Shown: positions 17,350-26,586 of the stretch, in pieces
Position numbering within the stretch: position 1 is the first letter of the stretch
How the letters are laid out: the number at the start of each line of letters is the position of its first letter
Source of the DNA: Candidatus Pseudothioglobus aerophilus
GTDB taxonomy: Bacteria > Pseudomonadota > Gammaproteobacteria > PS1 > Pseudothioglobaceae
Direction: 5' to 3'
Length of the DNA stretch: 48,088 nt
Assembly (NCBI GenBank): GCA_014384565.1
Contig: JACNFO010000056.1
Coordinates: 6,373-54,460 of the forward strand
Translations under genes and position numbers: made by a program
The notes under the pieces: generated by a model
Told to the model about the DNA's origin: nothing
What the model saw: the letters and a program-made list of their open reading frames with translations, nothing else
The model's database searches: none

Positions 17350-18524
17350 TGCAAATATATCTAATGGACTGGCTCAGTCTAGTTTTGAAATTACTCCATA
17401 TAATTGCAGGTATAGCTTGGATTGGTGCTTCCTTTTATTTTAATTGGCTTGAAAATAAACTTGACCGATTAAATAATAGAGACGAGATAGCTGGTAACTT
17501 ATGGGCAGTTCACGGCGGTGGCTTTTATCATTTAGAAAAATATAAGAAATATCCTCAAACCCTCCCAGAACCTTTGCACTGGTTTAAATGGGAAGCTTAC
17601 GTTACTTGGCTTTCTGGAATTTCACTGCTTTCAGTTATCTATTATTTTAATGCTAGCACTTATCTCTTAGCTACCAATAGCTCAATATCTGCATTATATG
17701 GCGTTGGTTTAAGTCTCTTAGGACTGTTACTTTTTTGGCTTATCTATGATCTTTTATGTAAGTCAAAGTTGGTAACTAAATCCGCAATTTTTTTAGCTAT
17801 TATTTTTATAGTAATTGCATTATTTGCATATTTTTATAGCAATATTTTTAATCCTAGAGCCGTTTATATGCAAATTGGCTCAATGATTGGAACGGTAATG
17901 GTTGCCAATGTTTTCTTTGTAATTATTCCAGTTCAAAAAAAATTAGTTGATGCTTGTGAAAACTCCACTGAAGTTAGTTTAGAACTGGGAAAAATAGGTT
18001 ATCTCCGCTCTCGTCATAACAATTACTTTACCTTACCCGTTTTATTTATGATGATAAGTGGCCATTACCCTACAATTTATAGTGGAGATTATGGCTGGGT
18101 AATACTAATGGCTGTTATTGGAGTTTTGGTAATGGTTCGCCACTACTTTAATTTAAGAGGAGTTGGTAAAGCTAAAAATAGTCTAATCGCCATTATAGTT
18201 ATCTCAACCTTTGGTTTGATTTATGCTCTAGCGCCATCACCAATTAAGATGCAAGATAATAGCCAAGAGATCGTAACTATTGCTGAGGCCCAAGCCATCA
18301 TTGAAAAACATTGTGTGAGTTGCCATGCTGCAAAGCCTGCAAACAAAGCCTTTGCGATTGCGCCTAATGGGATTATGTTGGATACTAAAGAAAAAATTAT
18401 TGCCCATAAGAATCAGATATATCAGCAGTCTGTTTTATCTAAAGCAATGCCCTTAATTAACAATACAAATATGACCGATGAAGAGAGAGCGAAATTAGGG
18501 ATTTGGATTGAGGCAAATCAGTGA
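17346..18524 (+). CDS. puuD: Membrane-bound urate oxidase with C-terminal cytochrome c domain
   Basis: This 392-residue PuuD-type urate hydroxylase converts urate to 5-hydroxyisourate. The first about 300 residues form an integral membrane domain with roughly eight hydrophobic segments and conserved His (WAVHGGGFYHLEK at 53-65). The last 85 residues form a cytochrome c: heme site CVSCH at 323-327, with M368 (KAMPL) as likely axial ligand. Electrons should go to the respiratory chain, not directly to oxygen as in soluble uricase, so no peroxide is expected. It overlaps both allA and guaD by 4 bases. Confidence 0.93.
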   Translation: MMQIYLMDWLSLVLKLLHIIAGIAWIGASFYFNWLENKLDRLNNRDEIAGNLWAVHGGGFYHLEKYKKYPQTLPEPLHWFKWEAYVTWLSGISLLSVIYYFNASTYLLATNSSISALYGVGLSLLGLLLFWLIYDLLCKSKLVTKSAIFLAIIFIVIALFAYFYSNIFNPRAVYMQIGSMIGTVMVANVFFVIIPVQKKLVDACENSTEVSLELGKIGYLRSRHNNYFTLPVLFMMISGHYPTIYSGDYGWVILMAVIGVLVMVRHYFNLRGVGKAKNSLIAIIVISTFGLIYALAPSPIKMQDNSQEIVTIAEAQAIIEKHCVSCHAAKPANKAFAIAPNGIMLDTKEKIIAHKNQIYQQSVLSKAMPLINNTNMTDEERAKLGIWIEANQ

Positions 18525-19834
18525 GCGAATACAACCATTATCGAGGAGCAATTTACCACTGCACTGAAAGTAATGGGGTGCTAGAGCCAAACTATTTTGT
18601 TGATGGCCTTATGGTTGTTGACAATGATTCTGGAAGTATCATTGAGGTTGGAGACTTCAATCAAATTTCTTCAAAGTGGCCAAACGCTAAATCATCGACT
18701 CACTTTAAGGACAGTTTAATAATGCCTGGCTTCATTGACACCCATGTGCATTATCCTCAATATAAAGTTATAGCCTCCTATGGAGCAAGCCTTATAGACT
18801 GGCTTAATAAGTATACATTTATTGAAGAGCAAAAGTTTTCAGATGAAACTTATGCCGCGAAGGTTGCAGATTTGTTTCTTGATGAGCTTATTAAAAATGG
18901 TACTACAACAGCAATGACTTTTTGTACCTCACACAAGCAATCTGTAGATATTTTTTTCACGGCAGCAGAAAAACTGAAGCTTAGAATGGTGGCCGGTAAA
19001 GTTATGATGGATAGAAATGCGCCAGAGGCTCTTTGTGATAGTGTGGATGGTAGTTATTTTGATTCGAAAGAGTTGATTGAAAAATGGCACAATAGAGGGC
19101 GAATGAGTTACGCCGTTACGCCTAGATTTGCTCCTACATCTTCTTCTGAGCAATTAGTACAGGCTGCTAATTTATTAGAAGAATATTCAGATAATAATGG
19201 AAATAAAGGCGTTCTTCTGCAAACACATCTTAATGAAAATATTGATGAAATTGGCTGGGTAAAAGAGCTTTTTCCAGACTCAAAAAACTACTTTGATGTC
19301 TATGATAATTTCAATCTATCAGGACCTAATTCAGTTTTTGGTCATTGCATTTATAATACTGATGAAGAATATAAACGTATTGCTGATTCAGGCTCTAAGG
19401 TAGCACTATGTCCAAGATCCAATCTATTCCTTGGTAGCGGTCTATTTGAACTTGATAAATTAGAGGCTTTTGGAATAGGTACTGCACTTGCATCAGATGT
19501 TGGCGGCGGTGACAGCTTTTCAATGTTCCAGGTAATGAATGAAGCTTACAAAATATGTCGACTAAATAATTATAATTTAGATCCTGTTAAAGCTTTTTAT
19601 CTGACAACTCTAGCTGCAGCGAAAGTACTTGATATGGATAATCGTATTGGTAACTTTGAGCCTAATAAGGAGGCAGACTTTATTGTTATTGATTTAAAGG
19701 CAACAGAATTAATAAAAAATAAACTCGAAACCTCAGAGGATATTAACGATATATTATTTAATTTAATGACTTTAGGTGATGATAGACTAATTAAAGAGGT
19801 TTATATTTTAGGTCAAAATATTTACCAAAAATAA
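18521..19834 (+). CDS. guaD: Guanine deaminase
   Basis: This 437-residue amidohydrolase converts guanine to xanthine and ammonia. Zinc and catalytic residues are visible: H75 and H77 in GFIDTHVHYPQ (the guanine-deaminase form of the motif), H236 and E239 in QTHLNEN, H275 in FGHCIY, and D326 in ASDVGGGDSFSMF. Length fits the family. The start GTG at 18521 overlaps puuD by 4 bases. It feeds guanine released by the nucleoside operon, or taken up by the second importer, into xanthine dehydrogenase. Confidence 0.94.
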   Translation: MSEYNHYRGAIYHCTESNGVLEPNYFVDGLMVVDNDSGSIIEVGDFNQISSKWPNAKSSTHFKDSLIMPGFIDTHVHYPQYKVIASYGASLIDWLNKYTFIEEQKFSDETYAAKVADLFLDELIKNGTTTAMTFCTSHKQSVDIFFTAAEKLKLRMVAGKVMMDRNAPEALCDSVDGSYFDSKELIEKWHNRGRMSYAVTPRFAPTSSSEQLVQAANLLEEYSDNNGNKGVLLQTHLNENIDEIGWVKELFPDSKNYFDVYDNFNLSGPNSVFGHCIYNTDEEYKRIADSGSKVALCPRSNLFLGSGLFELDKLEAFGIGTALASDVGGGDSFSMFQVMNEAYKICRLNNYNLDPVKAFYLTTLAAAKVLDMDNRIGNFEPNKEADFIVIDLKATELIKNKLETSEDINDILFNLMTLGDDRLIKEVYILGQNIYQK

Positions 19835-19844
19835 GGAAGGCATA

Positions 19845-20189
19845 ATGGGACAACTTACAACACATATATTAGATACCTCTGCAGGAGTTCCTGCAAGTGG
19901 AGTGGCGATAAATTTATATCGAAGAGATGGTAAAAATTCAGTACATCTTAAATCAATAAAAACGAACTTAGATGGGCGTTGTGATAAACCTTTGTTGTCA
20001 GAAGAAGAATTTGATGAGGGTTGTTATGAGCTTGAATTCATAGTGGATGATTATTATGAAGCTAAAAATATTAAGTGCCCTTTTTTAAAAGATGTCATTA
20101 TTCGTTTCTATATTAGTGAAAAGAGTGAAAACTACCATGTACCTCTTTTAATTTCCCCTTATAGTTATTCAACCTATCGAGGAAGCTAA
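19845..20189 (+). CDS. uraH: 5-Hydroxyisourate hydrolase (transthyretin-related)
   Basis: This 114-residue transthyretin-like protein hydrolyses 5-hydroxyisourate to OHCU. Both signatures are present: LTTHILDTSAGVPA at the N-terminus and the diagnostic C-terminal tetrapeptide YRGS preceded by YHVPLLISPYSYST. No signal peptide is seen, so it is cytoplasmic. GGAAGG lies 5 bases before the ATG, and its last base overlaps the first base of xdhA. It completes the PuuD-UraH-UraD trio that turns urate into (S)-allantoin. Confidence 0.95.
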   Translation: MGQLTTHILDTSAGVPASGVAINLYRRDGKNSVHLKSIKTNLDGRCDKPLLSEEEFDEGCYELEFIVDDYYEAKNIKCPFLKDVIIRFYISEKSENYHVPLLISPYSYSTYRGS

Positions 20190-21667
20190 TGTATTTTTTG
20201 CTGAATCAAAACTCTACGCCAACAGATCTTGGCGCAATAAATCCAAATACTACTGTCCTAGAGTGGTTAAGAGATAATCAGCTTGTTGGAACTAAGGAGG
20301 GCTGCGCTTCTGGAGATTGCGGCGCTTGTACTGCAGTTATTGGTGAGATTGTTACTAATAATAAGTCTAGTAATATTGAGTATAAAAGTATAAATACATG
20401 CATGGCATTGGCTTATGGACTAGTTGGCAAACATTTAGTTACTGTTGAGGGGTTGGCTGAGGAGGGCAAGCTGCATCCTTCTCAAAAAGCAATGGTGCTA
20501 GAAAACGGTTCACAGTGTGGCTTTTGCACGCCTGGCTTTGTTATGTCGTTATTTGCCTTATATCAAAATAAAAACTCAGTAGATCTGCATCAAATAAACG
20601 AAGCTCTATCAGGTAACTTGTGCAGGTGCACTGGCTATAAACCAATAATTGCAGCTGCATTTTCAATGTTTAATGAGAAAAGTGACGAACCCTTAGACTA
20701 CTATAAAAAAAATCAGAAGAATATTACCAAGATTTTAGGAGAATTAAATAATCCTAAGCACATAAGTTTAAGTTATAAAAAGAGTAATAAAACAATTAAA
20801 TATGATGCTCCCTCAACGATAAATGAGCTCTCTAATGTTCTAATTAATAGCACTTCAGCAAATATTATTGCCGCAGGAACCGATCTCAGCCTAGAGATTA
20901 CTCAAGCAATGAAAGAGTTTTCACATATCGTTAGCGTTAATCAAGTTATTGAATTAAAGGAGATTAAAGATAACGCTAAAGAATTAGAGATTGGAGCTGC
21001 TGTAAGTTATGAGGATGCCGCATCTAGTCTTATAAGTAACTGGCCTGACTTAGGTCCTTTTTTGCAACGCTTTGCCTCTTTACCCATAAAGAATTGGGCG
21101 ACTATTGGAGGCAACATTGCTAATGCTTCACCTATAGGAGATATGCCCCCAGTCTTAATTGCTTTAGATGCAAAATTAAAGCTCAGAAAAGGCCCTGTTA
21201 GCAGAACTATTAATTTAGAAGATTTTTTTATTACCTATAAAAAAACTGTTATTCAGCAAGGTGAATTTATTGAAAGTATTATCATTCCAAAGCCTAATGA
21301 AAATCAGCGTCTTATTACTCATAAAATGTCTAAAAGATACGAGGATGATATTTCAGCTGTATGCATGGCAATAAATATTACGTCCACTAACAATAAGCCA
21401 GAATCATTTAAGATCGCCTTTGGAGGCATGTCAGGAATACCTCAAAGATCAAATAGACTTGAGAATTTTTTAGTAAAGAATTGGCAAGAAGATAATATAG
21501 CTGCATTATCTTATAAGGTTTTGAAAGAAGAATTTTCTCCATTTACTGATGTCAGAGCAACTTCAGAATACCGATTACAAGTATCAGCAAACTTAATTAA
21601 AAAAACTATATTGATGTATCAAGATCAGCCAGTTGAAAATCTTGCAGAATATTCACAATCAAGTTAA
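20189..21667 (+). CDS. xdhA: Xanthine dehydrogenase small subunit (2Fe-2S and FAD)
   Basis: This 492-residue subunit carries two [2Fe-2S] clusters and FAD. Cluster ligands are C39, C44, C47 and C71 in the plant-ferredoxin-like domain, and C110, C113, C145 and C147 (GSQCGFC and NLCRC) in the helical domain. The FAD domain includes IIAAGTDLSLE and the ATIGGNIANASPIGD loop. It passes electrons from the molybdenum subunit encoded next to NAD. The two-subunit XdhAB form with XdhC is typical of bacteria. Hypoxanthine and xanthine are the expected substrates given the surrounding genes. Confidence 0.94.
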   Translation: MYFLLNQNSTPTDLGAINPNTTVLEWLRDNQLVGTKEGCASGDCGACTAVIGEIVTNNKSSNIEYKSINTCMALAYGLVGKHLVTVEGLAEEGKLHPSQKAMVLENGSQCGFCTPGFVMSLFALYQNKNSVDLHQINEALSGNLCRCTGYKPIIAAAFSMFNEKSDEPLDYYKKNQKNITKILGELNNPKHISLSYKKSNKTIKYDAPSTINELSNVLINSTSANIIAAGTDLSLEITQAMKEFSHIVSVNQVIELKEIKDNAKELEIGAAVSYEDAASSLISNWPDLGPFLQRFASLPIKNWATIGGNIANASPIGDMPPVLIALDAKLKLRKGPVSRTINLEDFFITYKKTVIQQGEFIESIIIPKPNENQRLITHKMSKRYEDDISAVCMAINITSTNNKPESFKIAFGGMSGIPQRSNRLENFLVKNWQEDNIAALSYKVLKEEFSPFTDVRATSEYRLQVSANLIKKTILMYQDQPVENLAEYSQSS

Positions 21668-21670
21668 TTC

Positions 21671-21676
21671 AAGGAG
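21671..21676 (+). promoter_or_regulatory. Ribosome binding site pointing to an AUU start for xdhB
   Basis: A perfect AAGGAG is followed after 9 bases by ATT at 21686. An in-frame TAA at 21677-21679 prevents any start further upstream. ATT is the only near-cognate codon at proper distance. The first in-frame ATG is 26 codons further on. Confidence 0.7.
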
Positions 21677-21685
21677 TAAGCAAAA

Positions 21686-24001
21686 ATTAATAAAAATATA
21701 AAAAATTCTGCTCAACTTAAGGGTTCAATAATTGGCGACTCAATTGCTCACGATAGTGCTCATATGCATGTCCAGGGAAGTGCAACTTATATTGATGATA
21801 TGCCGGTCCCAAAAGGCACTCTTCATGTTGCATTTGCGTTAAGTAATGTTGCGCGTGGAAAAATAAATAAGATTGATATTACAGATGCTCTAAAAGCTGA
21901 CGGCGTTCATAGTATTCTCCTGGCAAAAGATATAGAAAATCTATATATAGGAGCGATTAAACATGACGAGCCTATTTTGGCTGATAAAGAGGTTTTATTC
22001 TTTGGCCAAGCAATTGCTGCTGTCTTAGCAGATAGTCATGAGAATGCAAGAACAGCTGCGCTCTTAATCACCTCAAATGTAACGGAGCTAGAGGCTGTAG
22101 TTACTATTGATCAGGCAATGGCTAAAAAAAGCTTTCTTGATGAACCACTAGTAGTCTCTATAGGAGATTCAAATAAAGCTATAGATTCATCAAAAAATAA
22201 GCTAAATGGAAGACTATCTATTGGCGGTCAAGAGCATTATTATCTTGAGGGACAGGTTGCCCTGGCAATTCCAACAGAGGACAACGAGATGGTAGTTCAT
22301 TCTTCGACTCAAAACCCTACAGAAGTCCAACATCTAGTTGCGCATGTTTTAGATGTTCCTCAAAATGCAATCGAAGTAATTACTCGAAGAATGGGCGGTG
22401 GCTTTGGTGGTAAAGAGACAGATTCATCTCAACTTGCGTGTGTTTGCGCTATATTTGCAAAGCAAATTAAACTTCCTATAAAGGCTCGGCTCTCTAGAAA
22501 AGATGATATGTTGCTCACTGGAAAGAGGCATGATTTCAAGGCAGATTATAAAGTTGGCTATAGTGATGACGGGAAAATTTTGGGGATTGAGATAGATCTT
22601 GCAGCAAGATGTGGCTACTCACTTGATTTATCTAAAGCAATAGTTTCTAGAGCTTTATTCCATGCTGATAATACATACTTCTTGCCAAATGCTACTTTTA
22701 GGGGTTTTTTATGCAAAACAAATACCGCTTCAAACACAGCGTTTAGAGGCTTTGGTGGACCTCAAGGGATGCTTGCTATAGAAAATATTATTGAAGAAAT
22801 AGCTATGAATATTGGTGTTGATGCTCTTGAAATTAGAAAATTAAATTATTATCAAAAGGATACAAATAACGTGACGCCTTACGATCAAGTTGTCGAAGAT
22901 AATATTATTAATGAGCTCTCTAGTGAACTTATAGAAGACAGTAATTATTTAGTTAGAAGAGAAAGTATTGAAAAGTTTAATAAAACAAGTAAATATCTTA
23001 AAAAAGGATTGGCATTTTCCCCTGTGAAATTTGGTATTTCTTTTACCACTCAATTATTAAATCAAGCTGGCGCATTGGTAAATGTATATAAAGATGGAAG
23101 TATATATATTAATCATGGAGGGACTGAAATGGGCCAAGGCCTATTTATTAAAGTTGCGCAGGTTGTTGCTAATGAATTCGGTGTTAATCTAGAGCGAGTA
23201 AAGGTCTCAGCTACTTCTACTGCTAAAGTTCCAAATACATCACCAACTGCTGCATCCTCTGGTTCAGATTTAAATGGTATGGCTGCTAGAGAGGCGTGCT
23301 TAAGAATTAAGAGAAATTTAACTACTTTTGCGAAAGATTTCTATGGCGAAGGTAATAGTGATATTGAGTTTAAAGACTCTTTTGTTATTATTGGTAAGAA
23401 AAAGATAGCGTTTGATGAATTTGTGTCAACAGCATATTTAAATCGAGTAGAACTTTTTAGTAATGGCTTTTATAAAACACCAAAAATTTTCTTTGATGCG
23501 GTTAAACAAAAAGGTCATCCTTTTTACTATTATTCATATGGTGCCTGCGTTAGTGAAGTTATAGTTGATTGTTTGACTGGTGAGTATAAGTTGTTAGCAG
23601 TTGATATTTTGCATGATGTTGGCGCATCACTTAACCCAGCAATTGATATGGGGCAAATAGTTGGAGGATATATTCAGGGTATGGGCTGGCTCTGCTCTGA
23701 GGAGCTCAAATGGAATGATTCTGGGGCACTTTTAACGATGGGCGCATCGACCTATAAAATCCCTGCAATCGGCGATACGCCTGAGCATTTTGAGGTCAAA
23801 ATTAAGCCTAATATTTCTAATCATGAAAATACAATTCATAAATCTAAAGCAGTTGGAGAGCCTCCTTTGATGCTTGCAATATCAGCTTGGCTGGCGATAA
23901 AAAATGCTATTTATAATGCAGATAATGAAATGCAAACTGGCCTAAATGCTCCTGCAACTTTTGAGCAAGTATTCTTTAATCTCAATAAGAGTCTTAAGTA
24001 A
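21686..24001 (+). CDS. xdhB: Xanthine dehydrogenase large (molybdenum) subunit, probable AUU start
   Basis: This molybdopterin subunit of xanthine dehydrogenase is 771 residues if begun at ATT 21686. Motifs: GGGFGGKETDSSQ at about 237-249, FRGFGGPQGM, GTEMGQGL, and KAVGEPP with the catalytic Glu near 725. Beginning instead at ATG 21764 would lose SIIGDSIAHDSAHMHVQG, the conserved XdhB opening (compare the usual HDSAxxHVxG), and that ATG has no ribosome site. The AUU start is inferred; a sequence error changing ATG to ATT is the main alternative. It hydroxylates hypoxanthine and xanthine to urate in the cytoplasm and needs XdhC, encoded 6 bp after its stop. Confidence 0.9.
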   Translation: MNKNIKNSAQLKGSIIGDSIAHDSAHMHVQGSATYIDDMPVPKGTLHVAFALSNVARGKINKIDITDALKADGVHSILLAKDIENLYIGAIKHDEPILADKEVLFFGQAIAAVLADSHENARTAALLITSNVTELEAVVTIDQAMAKKSFLDEPLVVSIGDSNKAIDSSKNKLNGRLSIGGQEHYYLEGQVALAIPTEDNEMVVHSSTQNPTEVQHLVAHVLDVPQNAIEVITRRMGGGFGGKETDSSQLACVCAIFAKQIKLPIKARLSRKDDMLLTGKRHDFKADYKVGYSDDGKILGIEIDLAARCGYSLDLSKAIVSRALFHADNTYFLPNATFRGFLCKTNTASNTAFRGFGGPQGMLAIENIIEEIAMNIGVDALEIRKLNYYQKDTNNVTPYDQVVEDNIINELSSELIEDSNYLVRRESIEKFNKTSKYLKKGLAFSPVKFGISFTTQLLNQAGALVNVYKDGSIYINHGGTEMGQGLFIKVAQVVANEFGVNLERVKVSATSTAKVPNTSPTAASSGSDLNGMAAREACLRIKRNLTTFAKDFYGEGNSDIEFKDSFVIIGKKKIAFDEFVSTAYLNRVELFSNGFYKTPKIFFDAVKQKGHPFYYYSYGACVSEVIVDCLTGEYKLLAVDILHDVGASLNPAIDMGQIVGGYIQGMGWLCSEELKWNDSGALLTMGASTYKIPAIGDTPEHFEVKIKPNISNHENTIHKSKAVGEPPLMLAISAWLAIKNAIYNADNEMQTGLNAPATFEQVFFNLNKSLK

Positions 24002-24007
24002 TAGGCT

Positions 24008-25090
24008 ATGAATAGTTGGTTGAAGCCAGTGAAGACGGCAAGTGCTTTAAATAATGGCTTTGTATTGTTAACAATTATTTCAACTAAGGGCTCAACCCCT
24101 TGCTCTAATGGAGATAAGATTGTCTTCTCTGGAGCTGAGTCAGTTTTTGGCAGTATCGGTGGCGGTAATTTAGAATTTAAAGCCTTATCTTTTGCTGAAG
24201 AATTATTAAGTCTTAATTCTAATGGTACTTATTTAAAAAAATATCCTCTTGGCGCCTCACTTGGGCAGTGTTGTGGAGGCTATGTGAATGTCATGTTTGA
24301 AAGTTTTATTCAGTCTGACGCAACAAATTCATGGATCAAAACAGTATCAAACTTACTTCAAGATAATGAAGATTTTATAGTTGCTACAATTGTAGATAGT
24401 AACTCTGAAATTGAATTTAGCAGTAAAAAATTTGTCTACCTAGATGGTAATTTATCTCCAAATATTGATGACAAAAAAATCTCTAGCTTGATTACAAAAA
24501 GCGCTAAAGATCTTTTGTTACTTTCTGATAGTCCTACTATAGTGCAATTTGAAAATCAGTCAGGCGCTTTAACTGAAGTTTGCTTTGAAAAAGTCTTGAC
24601 TAGCGAAGTTCAGCCAGTAGTCATTTTTGGAGCTGGACATATTTCAAGAGCTCTGATGCCAATTTTAATTAACCTACCTATTAAGATTTATTGGGTTGAT
24701 GATAGAGCAGAACAATTTGATAAATATCAAGGAGATACATCTCAAATAGATATTATTTGTGATGACTTTGTTCAGAGCATTCCTGACTTGCCAGACAGTA
24801 GCTATTGTCTCGTAATTACATACAGCCATCAAATTGACTTCGAGATTTGTGAAAAAATGATTACTCAAAATAACTTCAGTTATTTGGGTATGATTGGTTC
24901 AGAAATTAAGGGGAAAAAATTTAGAGATCGTTTTCATCAAAAGAATTTTTCTGAGGAAGTGATTAATAAATTTATCTGTCCAATAGGAGACAAGCAAAAA
25001 TTCTTAAAATCACCTGCTGCAATTGCCGTAACTATTGCAATGGATTTAATTAACTTTATAGAACATAAAAGACAACCTGAATCTGTATGA
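24008..25090 (+). CDS. xdhC: Xanthine dehydrogenase accessory protein XdhC
   Basis: This 360-residue XdhC/CoxI family protein binds molybdenum cofactor, helps insert its terminal sulfur and delivers it to XdhB. The N-terminal domain has STKGSTPCSNGDKIVF, GSIGGGNLE and LGQCCGGYVNV, with the cysteines typical of XdhC. The C-terminal Rossmann domain begins with PVVIFGAGHISRAL near 204 and includes YLGMIGSEIKGKKFRDR. It ends the enzyme part of the purine operon and overlaps the ATPase gene of the second importer by 4 bases, so catabolic and transport genes are directly coupled. Confidence 0.92.
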   Translation: MNSWLKPVKTASALNNGFVLLTIISTKGSTPCSNGDKIVFSGAESVFGSIGGGNLEFKALSFAEELLSLNSNGTYLKKYPLGASLGQCCGGYVNVMFESFIQSDATNSWIKTVSNLLQDNEDFIVATIVDSNSEIEFSSKKFVYLDGNLSPNIDDKKISSLITKSAKDLLLLSDSPTIVQFENQSGALTEVCFEKVLTSEVQPVVIFGAGHISRALMPILINLPIKIYWVDDRAEQFDKYQGDTSQIDIICDDFVQSIPDLPDSSYCLVITYSHQIDFEICEKMITQNNFSYLGMIGSEIKGKKFRDRFHQKNFSEEVINKFICPIGDKQKFLKSPAAIAVTIAMDLINFIEHKRQPESV

Positions 25091-26586
25091 AATATCAATT
25101 AGAAGTATCCAATATTACTAAGTCTTATGGAGATTTAAAGGCTAACGATAATGTTTCGCTTAGAATTAAGGATTCAAGTATTCACGCCTTGCTTGGTGAA
25201 AATGGAGCTGGTAAGTCAACTCTAGTGAAAATTATATATGGCTCGTTATCACCAGATAGCGGTGAAATGAAGTGGGCTAATAATGAATATAGTCCTAAAA
25301 GCCCTTTTCAAGCTAGAGAAAATGGAATAGCAATGGTCTTTCAACACTTTTCATTATTTGAATCGTTAACTGTTGAAGAAAATATAATTCTCGGACTTGA
25401 TAGTGTCGGTCTAAATGACAATTTTTCTGAGCAAATAATTAAGTATTCAAAGCAATATGGCTTAGATATTAACCCACAACAAGTTGTTGGTGATCTCTCG
25501 GTTGGTGCGCGTCAACGTGTTGAAATTATTCGCTGCTTAATGCAAAACCCAAAGTTACTTATTATGGATGAACCGACTTCAGTCTTGACCCCTCAAGAAG
25601 TAGCCGATTTATTTGTAACTCTTAAAAAGCTTGCGGCAGATGGATGCGCTATCTTATATATTTCTCATAAGCTTGAAGAGGTCCGTGAAATATGCAGTGA
25701 AGCAACAATTTTGAGAGGTGGAAAATTAGTCCAAAGCTGTATACCTCAGGAGCATAGCCAAAAAGAACTTGCAGAAATGATGATTGGAAAAAAACTAACC
25801 GAGCTTGCCAGAGCTAATATAGCTGTTGGCGAGAGTATTTTTTCAATCGATAATTTAAGTCGAAAGAGTGATGATATATATGGAGTTAATCTTAATAATA
25901 TCGCTTTAAAAATTAATAAGGGAAGTATTGTTGGTATAGCAGGTGTTGCTGGAAATGGCCAAGATGAGTTGATGGAGCTGCTTATTGGCGAAATTTCGTC
26001 ACCCAAAACAACTTTGAATTTTAATGGCCAAGATATTGGCACTCTAAACTCGCACGAAAGAAGACAGCTTTCTATGTTCTTTGTTCCTGAAGAAAGGCTT
26101 GGCCACGGCGCAGTTCCAGATATGTCGTTAGATGAAAATATGTTACTAAGCAGGCCAGATTCAACTGAAATGACGAGCAATGATGTCATTGACTGGAAAA
26201 AAGTTGCAACGCATTCAAAAAATGTTATCGATACCTTTGATGTGCAAACGCCTTCAAGCAGAATGTTAGCCAAATCACTTTCTGGAGGAAACCTACAAAA
26301 GTTTATGGTTGGAAGAGAGCTTATTCAAAATCCAGAATTATTAATTGTTGCTCAGCCTACCTGGGGGGTTGATGCGGGCTCTGCTAACAATATTCATCAG
26401 GCTTTGATTGAATTGGCTGATAAAGGCTCAGCTATATTGATTATTTCCCAAGACTTGGATGAAATATTAAGTTTATGTGACAAAATCCATGTTCTATCTG
26501 AAGGAAAGCTTTCTGATGCTGTGGACATGAAGAGTAAAGGGTTAGAGAAGATTTCTCAGCTCATGGTTGGAGGAAAAACCCAATGA
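25087..26586 (+). CDS. Second BMP-type ABC importer: two-domain ATPase
   Basis: This 499-residue tandem ABC ATPase has a complete domain 1: GENGAGKST, LSVGARQRV and LIMDEPTSVLTP. Domain 2 has GVAGNGQDEL, LSGGNLQK and LIVAQPTWGVD, with the usual degenerate catalytic Gln. It is a paralogue of the 11231-12787 ATPase with the same architecture. Because it overlaps xdhC by 4 bases, and because adenine deaminase follows the cluster, I infer purine bases or close derivatives (guanine, adenine, xanthine, urate) as cargo. Import of a purine nucleoside remains possible. Confidence 0.88.
   Translation: MKYQLEVSNITKSYGDLKANDNVSLRIKDSSIHALLGENGAGKSTLVKIIYGSLSPDSGEMKWANNEYSPKSPFQARENGIAMVFQHFSLFESLTVEENIILGLDSVGLNDNFSEQIIKYSKQYGLDINPQQVVGDLSVGARQRVEIIRCLMQNPKLLIMDEPTSVLTPQEVADLFVTLKKLAADGCAILYISHKLEEVREICSEATILRGGKLVQSCIPQEHSQKELAEMMIGKKLTELARANIAVGESIFSIDNLSRKSDDIYGVNLNNIALKINKGSIVGIAGVAGNGQDELMELLIGEISSPKTTLNFNGQDIGTLNSHERRQLSMFFVPEERLGHGAVPDMSLDENMLLSRPDSTEMTSNDVIDWKKVATHSKNVIDTFDVQTPSSRMLAKSLSGGNLQKFMVGRELIQNPELLIVAQPTWGVDAGSANNIHQALIELADKGSAILIISQDLDEILSLCDKIHVLSEGKLSDAVDMKSKGLEKISQLMVGGKTQ

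Noticed and set aside
25746-26273. A 175-codon open frame on the - strand
   Set aside because: It is antisense to the conserved ABC ATPase gene, low in complexity and similar to no family I recognise. It is a shadow of the real gene's codon use.
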